This document shows, one piece after another, positions 55,122-64,000 of a stretch of 64,000 nt of DNA. Where the stretch lies: assembly GCA_947471745.1 (NCBI GenBank), contig CANJKZ010000398.1, positions 1,084,501-1,148,500 on the forward strand, written 5' to 3'. Every line of letters starts with the position of its first letter. Position 1 is the first letter of the stretch. The notes under the pieces were generated by a model. The model ran no database searches. It was not told the DNA's origin and was given only the letters and a program-made list of their open reading frames with translations. This DNA is from Closterium sp. Naga37s-1 (Eukaryota > Streptophyta > Zygnematophyceae > Desmidiales > Closteriaceae). Made by a program: the position numbers and the translations under genes.

Positions 55122-57708
55122 ATGGCGACCTTCGAGGCGTACGAGCGGCAGTTCAACGGCATCGTCGACGCTTTGTCACACGGTACGCGTCAGCATAGGC
55201 CGCCACCGCTCGTCTCGTGTTTGCGCTCCTCCGCCCTGCATGGTTCCCTTCACCTGCGTTTCGCTCGTCGCTCCTCATCGATTTCATCGCGTCTCACTCA
55301 TCGCGTCGTGGCCGTGCAGGTGCATCCAGCGGGCGGCTGCACGAGTCGCAGCGGCGCATCGACGACGCGGAATCACTCGTACGTCGCCGTCGCTCTCCCT
55401 GCACCCTCTTCGGGTCCTCCCACGCTCTCTGTTCCCTCCGCCACCTCATTCGTCCCGCCGCTCTGCAGTCCCCGCCGCGTTGCTCTCCCCGCCGCCGCGT
55501 TGCTCTCGCCCCCGCCGCACATATTCCTCTTCGCCCCCCCGGCTCCCCTCGCCTCGTTCGCCCCTCCCCCAGATTCTCCAGATGGATCTCGAGGCGCGGT
55601 CGCTTCCCCCCGCTGACCGCGCGCACCTGCTGGCGCGCCTGCGCGCGCACAAGCTCGCGCTGCTCGCCGCCAAGAAGCGCGCCGTGGAGACGGCGGGGGA
55701 GGGGGGAGTCGTGACGGGCGGGCAAGGAGGCGGGCAAGCGGGGGCCCGAGGGGTGGGGAGAGCGGAGGAGGAGAGAGCAGCGCTGCTGGAAGATGGAAGG
55801 GACTATGTGCCTCTATCGGTGCGTGCCTCTATCGGTGCGTGCCTCTATCGGTGCGTGCCTCTATCGGTGCGTGCCCCTATCGGTGCGTGCCCCTATCGGT
55901 GCGTGCCCCTATCGGTGCGTGCCCCTATCGGTGCGTGCCCCTATCGGTGCGTGCCTCTATCGGTGCGTGCCCCTATCGGTGCGTGCCTCTATCGGTGCGT
56001 GCCTCTATCGGTGCGTGCCTCTATTGGTGCGTGCCTCTGTCCGTGCGTGCCTCTATCGGTGCGTGCCTCTATCGGTGCGTGCCTCTGTCGGTGCGTGCCT
56101 CTATCGGTGCGTGCCTCTATCGGTGCGTGCCTCTATCGGTGCGTGCCTCTATCGGTGCGTGCCTCTATCGGTGCGTGCCCCTATCGGTGCGTGCCCCTAT
56201 CGGTGCGTGCCCCTATCGGTGCGTGCCTCTATTGGTGCGTGCCTCTGTCCGTGCGTCCCTCTATCGGTGCGTGCCTCTATCGGTGCGTGCCTCTGTCGGT
56301 GCGTGCCTCTATCGGTGCGTGCCTCTATCGGTGCGTGCCTCTATCGGTGCGTGCCTCTATCGGTGCGTGCCTCTATCGGTGCGTGCCTCTATCGGTGCGT
56401 GCCTCTATCGGTGCGTGCCTCTGTCGGTGCGTGCCTCTATCGGTGCGTGCCTCTATCGGTGCGTGCCTCTATCGGTGCGTGCCTCTATCGGTGCGTGCCT
56501 CTATCGGTGCGTGCCCCTATCGGTGCGTGCCTCTATCGGTTCGTGCCTCTATCGGTGCGTGCCTCTATCGGTGCGTGCCTCTATCGGTGCGTGCCTCTAT
56601 CGGTGCGTGCCCCTATCGGTGCGTGCCCCTATCGGTGCGTGCCTCTATCGGTGCGTGCCTCTATTGGTGCGTGCCTCTGTCCGTGCGTGCCTCTATCGGT
56701 GCGTGCCTCTATCGGTGCGTGCCTCTGTCGGTGCGTGCCTCTATCGGTGCGTGCCTCTATTGGTGCGTGCCTCTATCGGTGCGTGCCTCTATCGGTGCGT
56801 GCCTCTATCGGTGCGTGCCTCTATCGGTGCGTGCCTCTATCGGTGCGTGCCTGCCTCTATCCCGAGGGCAGGGAGCACCAATTCGTGTGTCTGGCAGGTG
56901 GAGCAAGCAACTGGATGCACGTGTCTATCCATCTTGCGCCCTTCCCCTCTCCCTCTCTTCTCCAACTTCCACCCTCCCCCCCTCTCCCCAGGGTGCGGCG
57001 GACCAGCGGGCGCGGCTGCTGCAGGTGACGGCGCGGGTGGAGGAGTCGTCTGAGCGCGTGGCGGAGAGCCGGCGCGCGATGGCGGGCACGGAGCAGCTGG
57101 GCGTGGCCATCCTGGCCGACCTGCACCAGCAGCGCCAGTCCCTGCTGCGCTCCGGCGACACGGTGAGGGGGGCGAGGGAGGGGGGTAGTGGAGAGGAGAG
57201 ACTTTGGTGAATTAGAAGAGGAGGGAGTAAGAGCCCCTGCATTGTGCATGGTGTGTTGTAAGAGAGTGAGGGCTTCACTGCTCGCACCTCTCTCACTGCT
57301 CGCACCTCTCTCACTGCTCGCACCTCTCTCACTGCTCGCACCTCTCTCACTGCTCGCACCTCTCTCACTGCTCGCACCTCACTGCTCGCACCTCTCTCAC
57401 TGCTCGCACCTCACTGCTCGTCTGTGCTGTGCCTGTGCCGTGCCTGTGCTGTGCCTGTGCCGTGCCTGTGCCGTGCCTGTGCCGTGCCTGTGCTGTGCCT
57501 GTGCCGTGCCTGTGCCGTGCCTGTGCTGTGCCTGTGCCGTGCCTGTGGTGCCCAGCTGGAGGACGTGGACCACCAGATGAGTCGAGCGCGGCGGGTGCTG
57601 GCGGGCATGGCGCACAAGCTGCACCGCAACAAGTGGATCACCGCGCTCATCCTCTCGCTCCTCATGCTCGCCATCGCTGCCGTCATCTACCTCCGCTTGC
57701 GCCACTAG
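55122..57708 (+). CDS. VTI1: VTI1-type Qb-SNARE, five exons
   Basis: Proposed exons: 55,122-55,182, 55,320-55,378, 55,573-55,818, 56,992-57,162, 57,556-57,708. All introns are GT-AG, phases agree, and the product is about 229 residues (family ~220). It starts MATFEAYERQFNGIVDALSH. Next come LHESQRRIDDAESL and MDLEARSLPP, the VTI N-terminal three-helix region, then a Gly-rich insert (GGVVTGGQGGGQAGARGVGR). The SNARE motif follows: DQRARLLQVTARVEESSERV, then LADLHQQRQSLLRS with the zero-layer Gln, then LEDVDHQMSRARRVLAGMAH. The C-terminal anchor is WITALILSLLMLAIAAVIYL plus RLRH. By family it is a tail-anchored Qb-SNARE in TGN/prevacuolar/vacuolar fusion. The exon 3 donor could be 55,819 or 55,807 (225 residues). 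Introns 3 and 4 hold large minisatellites. Confidence 0.9.
55807..56855 (+). repeat. 16-bp minisatellite in VTI1 intron 3, starting at the splice donor
   Basis: About 65 units of GTGCGTGCCTCTATCG, with point variants (CCCC for CCTC, TTGG for TCGG, TCC for TCG). The first full unit begins exactly at the proposed exon 3 donor (55,819), and exon 3 ends with the same TCTATCG, so each unit reproduces exon end plus donor. The unit has no stop in any plus frame, so three open frames of 400-700 codons cross it (pattern CVPLSVRASIGACLYR). These are not independent genes. Confidence 0.95.
57271..57420 (+). repeat. 18-bp minisatellite in VTI1 intron 4
   Basis: About eight units of CACTGCTCGCACCTCTCT, two shortened to 11-12 bp. 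It lies in the pyrimidine-rich second half of the intron. Confidence 0.9.
57421..57550 (+). repeat. 11-bp minisatellite in VTI1 intron 4
   Basis: About twelve units of CTGTGCCGTGC / CTGTGCTGTGC running up to the acceptor CCCAG at 57,551-57,555. Confidence 0.92.
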
Positions 57709-57957
57709 CAGCGCATGCCAGCCCCGCCCCTCCTTGTACAGCTCTGCTCTTGTTATGCGTTTTCTGTATATGTGGACTCAATGCAATACAAAGGAACCCA
57801 TTGTACGTGCTTATCGCTTGCAGTGCGTCCGCGTTGATTTCTCTCGTGAGTCTATGGGCAATGAGCTGCACCCCAGCTGATGAAAGGCCATGCGCCACAA
57901 CGAGCTTATGGCAACTCAAATGCCTCATCACATGCAAGCAGGCTACGCCATATTCAG
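57709..57957. other. Convergent intergenic region VTI1 / GT92
   Basis: 249 bp between two stop codons on opposite strands, so it must hold the 3' ends of both transcripts. CTTGTACAGC near 57,733 and CAATACAAAGG near 57,783 are possible 3'-end signals, but neither is certain. Confidence 0.4.
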
Positions 57958-60900
57958 TTACATCGTATCTTCCACAGGCTCCTTACTCTTCTCTCCCTCC
58001 CCACTCTCCACACTCTCCGATTTAGCCATCCTTGCCCCTCCACCCCCACCAGCACCGCCCCCCCTGCCGCTATCCCCCCCCTGCCACGGCAGGATGCAGA
58101 ACGGCCAGCACTCGAGGGGCGTGGAGCGGCGGCAGGGCAGCGCGCGGCACTTGAGGGCGCGCGGGGCGACCCAGGTGAGGCCGCGGTCCAGCACGGGCTT
58201 GACCCAGGAGCGGCAGGGGTGCTGCGCCAGGTCGATGGCCGTGGCTGTGAAGTGGTTGAGGTGCAGCACGTCCCGCGGGGCTGTTGCCACCGACTCCGGG
58301 GGGGCTGTGGTGGTGTGGATCGCCACGGAGCTGATGCACGGGGGGGAGGAACGAGGGGGTGGGGGTGGAGGGAAGGGGGGGTGGATGTGTTGAAGGAAAA
58401 TGTGGAGGGTGAAGACATGAGAGGCGTGGAGGGTGAAGAAATGAGAGGAGAGTGACGAGAAGGATGCAAGGTGAGGAGGGAAGAGAGGATGTGGTGCAGT
58501 GACGAGTGGTGGGACAGGCTGGCACGTTGCTTGGCGTGCATGCTGGTTGAGGTTATCACCAGCTGAAATGAGAGCAATGGTCAGGATGAGTGAAATGAAT
58601 ACCGATTTGCACTATAAGGTTGAGGGCAGAGGGGAGTCGTGGGAAGGGCAGAGGTCACTGCAGCAACACTCACTAGGGCGGCACTCAACTCGGGCGGCAC
58701 TCAACTCGGGCGGCACTCACTAGGGCAGGATGGTTTGCGGGTTGACGGCCAGCTTGTCATGCCAGCCGGCCCACCCCTCCGTGTGCCACATGGGCTGAGC
58801 GCAGCGCCATGTGAGGCGGTCCAACACGGGCTCGCGGCGCGACTCCGCCTCCACACCCCAGAAGTTGAAGCGGCGCAGCTGAATGACCTGCGGGTGCATG
58901 GGGGGAGGAGGAGGAGAGGATGGCGGGAGTTGACGGGAGTCAGGGGGCAATGGGCGCTGAGAAGACGGATGAGAGGAGTGGGGCGCGTGAAACAGCCCAA
59001 GGCAACACAGCACAGTCGTTGAAGGCAACACAGCAGATAGATGCAGCAATTTGAGTGGACAGAGAAAGGCAACCTTCAGGTGGTGCCATGCTGTTGACCT
59101 CACCCGGAGGGGCTCTTTGCTGCCGCGCGGGCGGGAGTGCGTGTGGTTGAGCTCAAGGCGCGCGAGCAGTGGCTTGAGGAAGCCCCCCGTGCGCGGCTCG
59201 TACCACACGAACTCGTCACTGTCTATGTGCAGCTGCCACCGGTCTCCCAGCCGCCGCCCCTGCATGAGGCAGTGCTCGTATGAGATGATCTGATCGTAGA
59301 TCTCCGGGAACTGCCCACTCACAGCGGGGAAAGGGTGGGGCGAGAAAAAGAAGCGTGCAACAGAGGGAAAAGGGTGAGCGTCAGGGGGCATGGGAGAGAG
59401 AGGGGAATGGGGGAGAGAGGGGCATGGGGGAGGGAGGGGCATGGGGGAGAGAGGGGCATGGGGGAGGGAGGGGCATGGGGGAGAGAGGGGCATGGGGGAG
59501 AGAGGGGCATGGGGGAGAGAGGGGCATGGGAGAGAGAGGGGCATGGGGGAGAGAGGGGCATGGGAGAGAGAGGGGCAAGGGAGAGAGAGGCGCAAGGGGG
59601 AGGGAGGGGCAAGGGGGAGAGAGGGGCAAGGGGGGGGGAGGGGCAAGGATATGGGAGAATATCGAAGCCTGGCATTGGTACCAGTTGCTGTGGTGGCGGA
59701 TTTGGCAGGCGGGACAGAGTGCTGTGAGGTTAGCAATGAGTCGAGAGAAAGACTCACCAGGTACGGCACTCACCAGGTACGGCACTCACCAGGTACGGCA
59801 CTCACCAGGTACGGCACTCACCAGGTACGGCACTCACCAGGTACGGCACTCTGGCCTTGCCGGCGTAGAGGGCGTGTCGATAGAAGACCTCGCTCCAGGG
59901 GGGGAAGGGCACGTGCTGCACCTGCCCGCGCTCGCTGTACGGCGCCAGCAGGGCGCTCATGGCGGTGGCGTGGCGGTCGTACACGTAGATGCGCTCCACG
60001 CCCATCAGCAGTGCCGCATCGATCCACTCCAGCAGGCGCGCGTGTGAGAAGGCCACGTCCAGAGAGAAGAGCTGCCGCGTGTGGAAGGGGCGCAGGCAGA
60101 TCGCCACCGCCCCCATGGGCCTCCTCCTGCCGCCACTGCCGCCACTGCTGCCACTGCTGTGTGCAGCGCTGCTGCCCCCCTGCTCGCCCGTGGCGGCGTC
60201 CTCCCCATAGTCCACCAGCATCTCCTCCGCACTCCCTCTTTCCACTCCACCCGCCCCCGCGCCCTCCCCTCGCCCCGCTCCTTTCATCCTCCCTTTCCCT
60301 CCCACTCCTCCTCCCCCATCTCCCCCCATCAGCCTCGCCAGTTCCGAGCCTCCTCCCGAGCCTGCATTAGCCACGGCAGCCACCTCCCTCTCCACGGCAG
60401 CGAAGGGGAACGGCGGGGCGCGGCTGCCCGGGTGGATGAGACCGTCGCTGCCACCACCCTCGCCGCTGCTGCTGTCAGTGTCGTCGCCGTCAGCGCGGCA
60501 GAGCAGCAGGGGCGGCATGCGCAGGTCGGAGCCGTTGAGGGCGGCCACCAGCTGCACCTGCAGGCGCTGCCCGTACTCCACGTAGTGCCGCCTCGCCTCC
60601 CGCCGACTCACCCTCACTCGCACTGGCACTGCGGCGTCCTCCGAAGGGTCCGTGGGGGACGAGGAGGCGGAGGAGGAGGACGGGGAGGGGAAGGGCGGGA
60701 GGGGGCACTCAAGGGCGATGTGCCAGGGGTGGCGGTGGCGCACCACGGCGTCCACCACGAGGGCGGGCGCCACGCTGTGCAGGGCGGGGTCGTGGCCCGG
60801 CCACACCAGGCACTTCACGGCCAGCGCGCCCCGCCAGTACACGTCGCTCAGCTCCGCGGCGCCCCACCCCTCCCACTGCGTCTTGCGGATCGACTCCGAG

Positions 60901-61700
60901 TCCTCCAGAAACGCCAGCAGCCGCACCCACGTCGTCACCGCCGCCGCCCCTCGCTGCCCCTGCCGCCCCGCCTTCCCGCCGCCTCCGCGCGCCTCCCCCG
61001 CGCCCTCCGCCGCCTCGTGCAGCGCCTCCGCCTCGAACACCGTCAGCTGCGCGAACCGGCTGCCGAAGCTCGCCCCGTCGCGCGCCTCCTCGGGGCTCAC
61101 GAACGTGCCCTGCGCGAACGGCGCGGCGGCGCTGCCCATGCAGAGGCGCACCTTGGCGCCGCGCGCGGACAGAGGGCGCACCAACGGCGGTAGCTTGACC
61201 TCACCGCGTCCGCACACCGGGCAGCCTCGTAGCGCTTCATGCGCGCGGCGGTGTGGGACGGCGCCCCCATTGGGGTCACGGGCGTCGGGCAGGGGGGGCG
61301 CGTCGGGCTGAAAGGCGATCCACACGACGAGAAAGAGGGCCGCGGCGACGGTGAGCGCGGCGTAGTGGCAGAGCGCGCGCGCCTTGGGGGACACGGCGCG
61401 CGCGGGGAAGCGGAAGGGCAGACGGCGCGCTTTGCTTTGCGGCTGCGACGATGGCAGGGAGCGCGTGGGATGAGCGGAAGCCAGCGGCTTATCTGCGGCG
61501 GGATGGTGGGGAGCGCGCGGGGCGAGAGGGACCTGCGGCGGTACTGGGCGCAAGGAGGCGAGCGGAGGAGGAGTGGCGGAAGAGGGGAGATCGAAGGGGG
61601 ACGCAGCGGCGACAGCAGGCGCGCTGCCAGGCGCCCGACGACCAGGTTTGCCTGTCGCTGCCGCTGATTGCCACCTGCTGACGTCACTCATCACCACCAA
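57958..61700 (-). CDS. GT92 (DUF23)-family glycosyltransferase, four exons
   Basis: Proposed exons on the minus strand: 61,700-59,838, 59,310-59,104, 58,887-58,721, 58,330-57,958. All introns are GT-AG with agreeing phases; the product is about 869 residues. It starts MVVMSDVSRW (a second ATG is 9 nt downstream). A Pro/Ala-rich cytosolic tail precedes one membrane segment at ~111-130 (CHYAALTVAAALFLVVWIAF), giving a type II Golgi topology. The catalytic part holds MGAVAICLRPFHTRQLFSLD, LLMGVERIYVYDRHAT (near 567-580), YDQIISYEHCLMQGRRL and WQLHIDSDEFVWYEP with a D-x-D at ~651-653. Later come LRRFNFWGVE, NHFTATAIDLAQ and a Gly-rich tail. The family includes plant pectic beta-1,4-galactan synthases; the substrate here is not known. 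At ~870 residues it is much longer than typical plant members (~500), owing to low-complexity inserts. Confidence 0.82.
58668..58729 (-). repeat. 15-16-bp repeat at GT92 intron 3 donor
   Basis: Four units, on the coding strand GCCCTA|GTGAGT, GCCGCCCGAGTTGAGT twice, then GCCGCCCTAGTGAGT. The exon-end CCCTA and the donor GTGAGTGCC are repeated, so a second potential donor lies about 47 nt downstream. Confidence 0.9.
59399..59645 (-). repeat. Purine/pyrimidine minisatellite in GT92 intron 1
   Basis: About 14 units of ~18 bp (plus strand GAGAGAGGGGCATGGGGG with variants). On the coding strand it is a pyrimidine-rich tract in the second half of intron 1, where a polypyrimidine tract is expected. 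It also gives spurious open frames on both strands. Confidence 0.92.
59752..59847 (-). repeat. 16-bp repeat at GT92 intron 1 donor
   Basis: Six perfect units (plus strand ACTCACCAGGTACGGC, starts at 59,752, 59,768, 59,784, 59,800, 59,816, 59,832). On the coding strand each unit is GCCGTACCTG|GTGAGT, so six identical splice donors follow each other. Only the first (exon end 59,838) keeps the phase needed for exon 2; the others add multiples of 16 nt, and only the fourth also keeps frame (48 nt). Confidence 0.95.
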
Positions 61701-62609
61701 GGGCGGCTGGTCATGGAAATGGCGGTATGATCACGTCTGCGGAAATCGTCATCGGAGTGTTTGCTGTGTGAGAACGGAATGAGAAATAACGAAACGCGTA
61801 CAATAAAGGTGTTCCTGCTAGTGGTAATTGTCAACCACTTTTTGGCTACAATTATAAATTACTATAGGCGTTTGTATGCGCTAGTATGTGCCACAACTTG
61901 TTACAATCCCATGGGGGACCAAGTCGGAACTTGTTACAACCCCACGAGGGCCTTCGCAAACAGTTGTGATAGCGGCGATGAATTCTATTTGGCTGACGAC
62001 AGGGCAACCACAGGGTACAACCCATTTAGAGTTTCCCATATGTACCCAACCCTTTACTAGTTCATTCACTCCGTTGTTTCACACTTTGAGATGGTATCCG
62101 AGTAGGTTCTTTCCGACTGCGTTGCTGCCTCTGTGCGCGCGATCAGGGCCCGTGCTAGGTTTTGGGGCATCCTGAGGCCTCAGGGCAACTTTCCAGAATC
62201 TGAAAAAATGCCCCTGATTTGTCAGGGCAAATTTTCAGAGGCTTCCTGTAGTTTCAGGGCATCTGCAGAAATTTATCCTGGCCTGTCAGGGCAAAAATAC
62301 GAGTGTTCAGGGTTCTGTTCTTAACAATTCTACTGGCACCATCAGCGGAGGGTGCGGGGGTGCTCGGACAAGAAAGGATCTTTTCGGCGCGCAAGGGAGG
62401 AGGAGATAAGGCTGGTGGACAAATTAAAGGACAGCAGCAGCAAGACGTGGAAGTGGAACAACTCTTTTGCTGCCATCTGGCAGTTGCCGAGGAAGAATCA
62501 CAGACCACCATAGTTGCCAATCTGGGGTAGCCACGTCGCTGCCTCTCATGCACAGTTACGACTGTTATTGCTGTATACATCTGCTGTACTTGGTGTATAT
62601 ATCAATTAC
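61701..62609. other. GT92 upstream region and AT-richer spacer
   Basis: This contains the GT92 promoter, not identifiable by motif. Three similar GTTACAANCCCA motifs occur at 61,890-62,025. At 62,155-62,300 a short motif TCAGGGCA recurs four to five times. A 75-codon plus frame (62,303-62,530) has no recognisable domain. Confidence 0.4.

Positions 62610-62610
<1 letters not shown>

Positions 62611-62649
<39 letters not shown>
62611..62649 (+). repeat. Poly-A tract (~39 bp)
   Basis: An uninterrupted run of A after TATATATCAATTACC. It may be the tail of a retroposed sequence on the plus strand. I see no matching target duplication. Confidence 0.9.
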
Positions 62650-62650
<1 letters not shown>

Positions 62651-62774
62651 AAGAGGCGACAAGTCGTCATAGGGTTGCGAAGCGTTTTGCATAACTACAT
62701 GATTTGTTTTTCTTGAAATTGTGGTAAGTAGTATGAAAGTGTTACTCAATGTTGTCTGAAAGATGTTCACAAAA

Positions 62775-62846
62775 TGTTAACAACGAAGTTCGAACCCGCA
62801 ACCTTCCAAGCCCCAGCCCACATTTATCCAACTACACCACGGCGTC
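62775..62846 (-). pseudogene. tRNA-like relic (possible SINE head)
   Basis: The minus strand reads CGTGGTGTAGTTGGATAAATG (an A-box/D-arm pattern) and about 35 nt later GGTTGCGGGTTCGAAC (a B-box/T-loop pattern). The spacing fits a tRNA of ~72 nt, but acceptor and T stems do not pair well. It is therefore a tRNA pseudogene or the head of a tRNA-derived SINE, not a working tRNA. Confidence 0.45.
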
Positions 62847-62849
62847 GTG

Positions 62850-64000
62850 CGTAATAGCGGAGCAAAATGTCTACAACCAATGTTGTTGCGACGAAGTCAG
62901 CACTACCTTAGGGTTTGTGTCGATCCTTTTTCTCTCTCGTTTCTCACAACTGCTGTCGTCCTCCCAACTGCTCTTCCTTGCGTTTCACTTACTACTCCAG
63001 CGACCCCTGCTATTCCAGCTACCTATGAAGACTACTCTTAAGCCAAGTAAAGTCGACTACGTATGCATTTATTTCTAGACGAAAAGCTATAGTAGAGTGG
63101 CAAGTCCTTACTACCTTTTTTGCTGCAACCCATGTTAGCTTACGTTGTAGGTCTTCTTCAATATTTCTGTCCATCTCAATCAAGGGCGTCTTTAAGTGCT
63201 GCAGCTCGTTTTGGTGTTGTCTCTATGTCGTTTTAAAGGGCTGCAACTCTTTTTTACCTAGCAACTAGGTCGTTCTTAAGGGCTGCAGCCAGAAGAACAA
63301 CGAAGACGGTTTGTTCATTCAAGATGCAGCTAGGTCCAAATCGAAGATCCCTTCGATGTGTGTCTTGAATCATTGATTTGTTGTGTATTGTTCTCGTGAT
63401 GTGCTTTCAGGAAAATGTCCAACTAATATATGGTCTCATTATCTCGGGCTGGTTGAAGGTGAGAGTTCAACCCTTAGTGTTTCATGGTATGCAACTTTCA
63501 AGTTTGTACTTCTAAGTTCTCTTTATGACAGCGTACGGAATCTTATAAGAAACATAAGCATTGGAACCTCTTATACGCATTGGAACATAAGCATTGAAAC
63601 ATAAGCATTGGAACATTGAGGTATGGAACCAATCTGTAAGGTATCGCAAATGAGATTATACGATTGAATGGGGTTGTGTAAATAAGCGAGAATGCTTGAA
63701 ATAGTTTCATGAGGTAGAGTGCACGTGTCAACGATATTTTAACGGCTAAGTGAAAGAGAGAGTGGATTCTATGACAGTAAGATTGCAAACATATAGTAAA
63801 AACATGAAGTGGGAATGCATATGAATTTAAGATTAGTCTAGTTGAGGCGTGGGTGACTTTTGCTCCGTAGGCTTTCGCTACTTCTGTTATCAGCTCACCA
63901 TTTTCCGTCATTTCCAAGATATTGCTACCACTGATTTCAAGCTTGAAGTATTGTTGTTTTGTTTTGTTTGTTTGTTATTGTTTTTCGTCAATCTGCACAC
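62850..64000. other. Unassigned AT-rich end region
   Basis: No convincing gene. Short frames (for example minus 63,917-63,543, 124 codons) lack known motifs. A loose repeat of the type GGGCTGCAGC occurs three times at 63,190-63,290, and ATAAGCATTGGAAC three to four times at 63,550-63,620. Confidence 0.4.

Noticed and set aside
55111-57210. A 699-codon frame (and two of ~400 codons) across the VTI1 minisatellite as a real repeat protein
   Set aside because: The 16-bp unit has no stop in any frame, so open frames are automatic. The VTI1 exons on both sides splice in phase and explain the locus.
59335-60370. Plus-strand Gly/Glu/Arg-rich frames opposite GT92 intron 1
   Set aside because: They are produced by the 18-bp GAGAGAGGGGCATGGGGG repeat and the antisense of GC-rich exon 1.
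63543-63917. A 124-codon minus-strand gene near the right edge
   Set aside because: AT-rich, no known motif, no splice or start context; it is compatible with chance.

Overview
The window looks like nuclear DNA of a green-lineage eukaryote, most likely a streptophyte (charophycean alga or early-diverging land plant). Supporting signs are Arabidopsis-type telomeric repeats (CCCTAAA), plant-style Ty1/Copia elements and a Ty3/Gypsy chromovirus with initiator-Met-like primer sites, a plant-like VTI1 SNARE gene, a GT92 glycosyltransferase gene, and GC-rich introns full of minisatellites. No bacterial gene, operon or CRISPR array is visible. A genus-level guess (for example a zygnematophyte) would be inference only.

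Layout. Bases 1-18.9 kb are a 37-bp satellite, about 510 units, with higher-order duplications of 2.2-2.6 kb. A second, more diverged satellite block (19.96-22.5 kb) is bracketed by two direct copies of a ~625-bp dispersed repeat. A rearranged Copia scrap and three telo-box hairpins follow (23.2-23.8 kb). From 24 to 43.5 kb there is one old LINE whose ORF1 was split 12 nt after its ATG by a complete Copia (Copia-A, 24,949-38,889, minus, TSD CTAAG). Copia-A was itself split in its RT by a plus-strand Copia (Copia-B, 27,394-34,041, TSD GTAGC), which carries a minus-strand LINE fragment (~30.6-32.16 kb). At 44.3-54.9 kb lies a minus-strand chromodomain Gypsy element whose 5' LTR is split by a 5'-truncated Copia (Copia-C, 49,628-54,671). 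All of these elements carry stops or frameshifts.

Only two convincing host genes are present, convergent at the right end: VTI1 (55,122-57,708, plus, five exons) and a GT92-family glycosyltransferase (61,700-57,958, minus, four exons). Their proteins would act in the endomembrane system (vesicle fusion) and, by family, in Golgi glycan synthesis. Exons were placed by eye from frame, splice sites and family resemblance. The last 2.3 kb is AT-richer and holds a poly-A tract and a tRNA-like relic.

The most unusual observation is in the host genes. Three of their seven introns begin with a tandem array of 15-16-bp units, each repeating the exon end plus the 5' splice site (GTGMGTGCC); one array has expanded to about 1 kb. 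Other points of interest are the telo-box hairpin family, telomeric repeats inside a Copia LTR, and a 5'-truncated LTR-retrotransposon insertion without target duplication.
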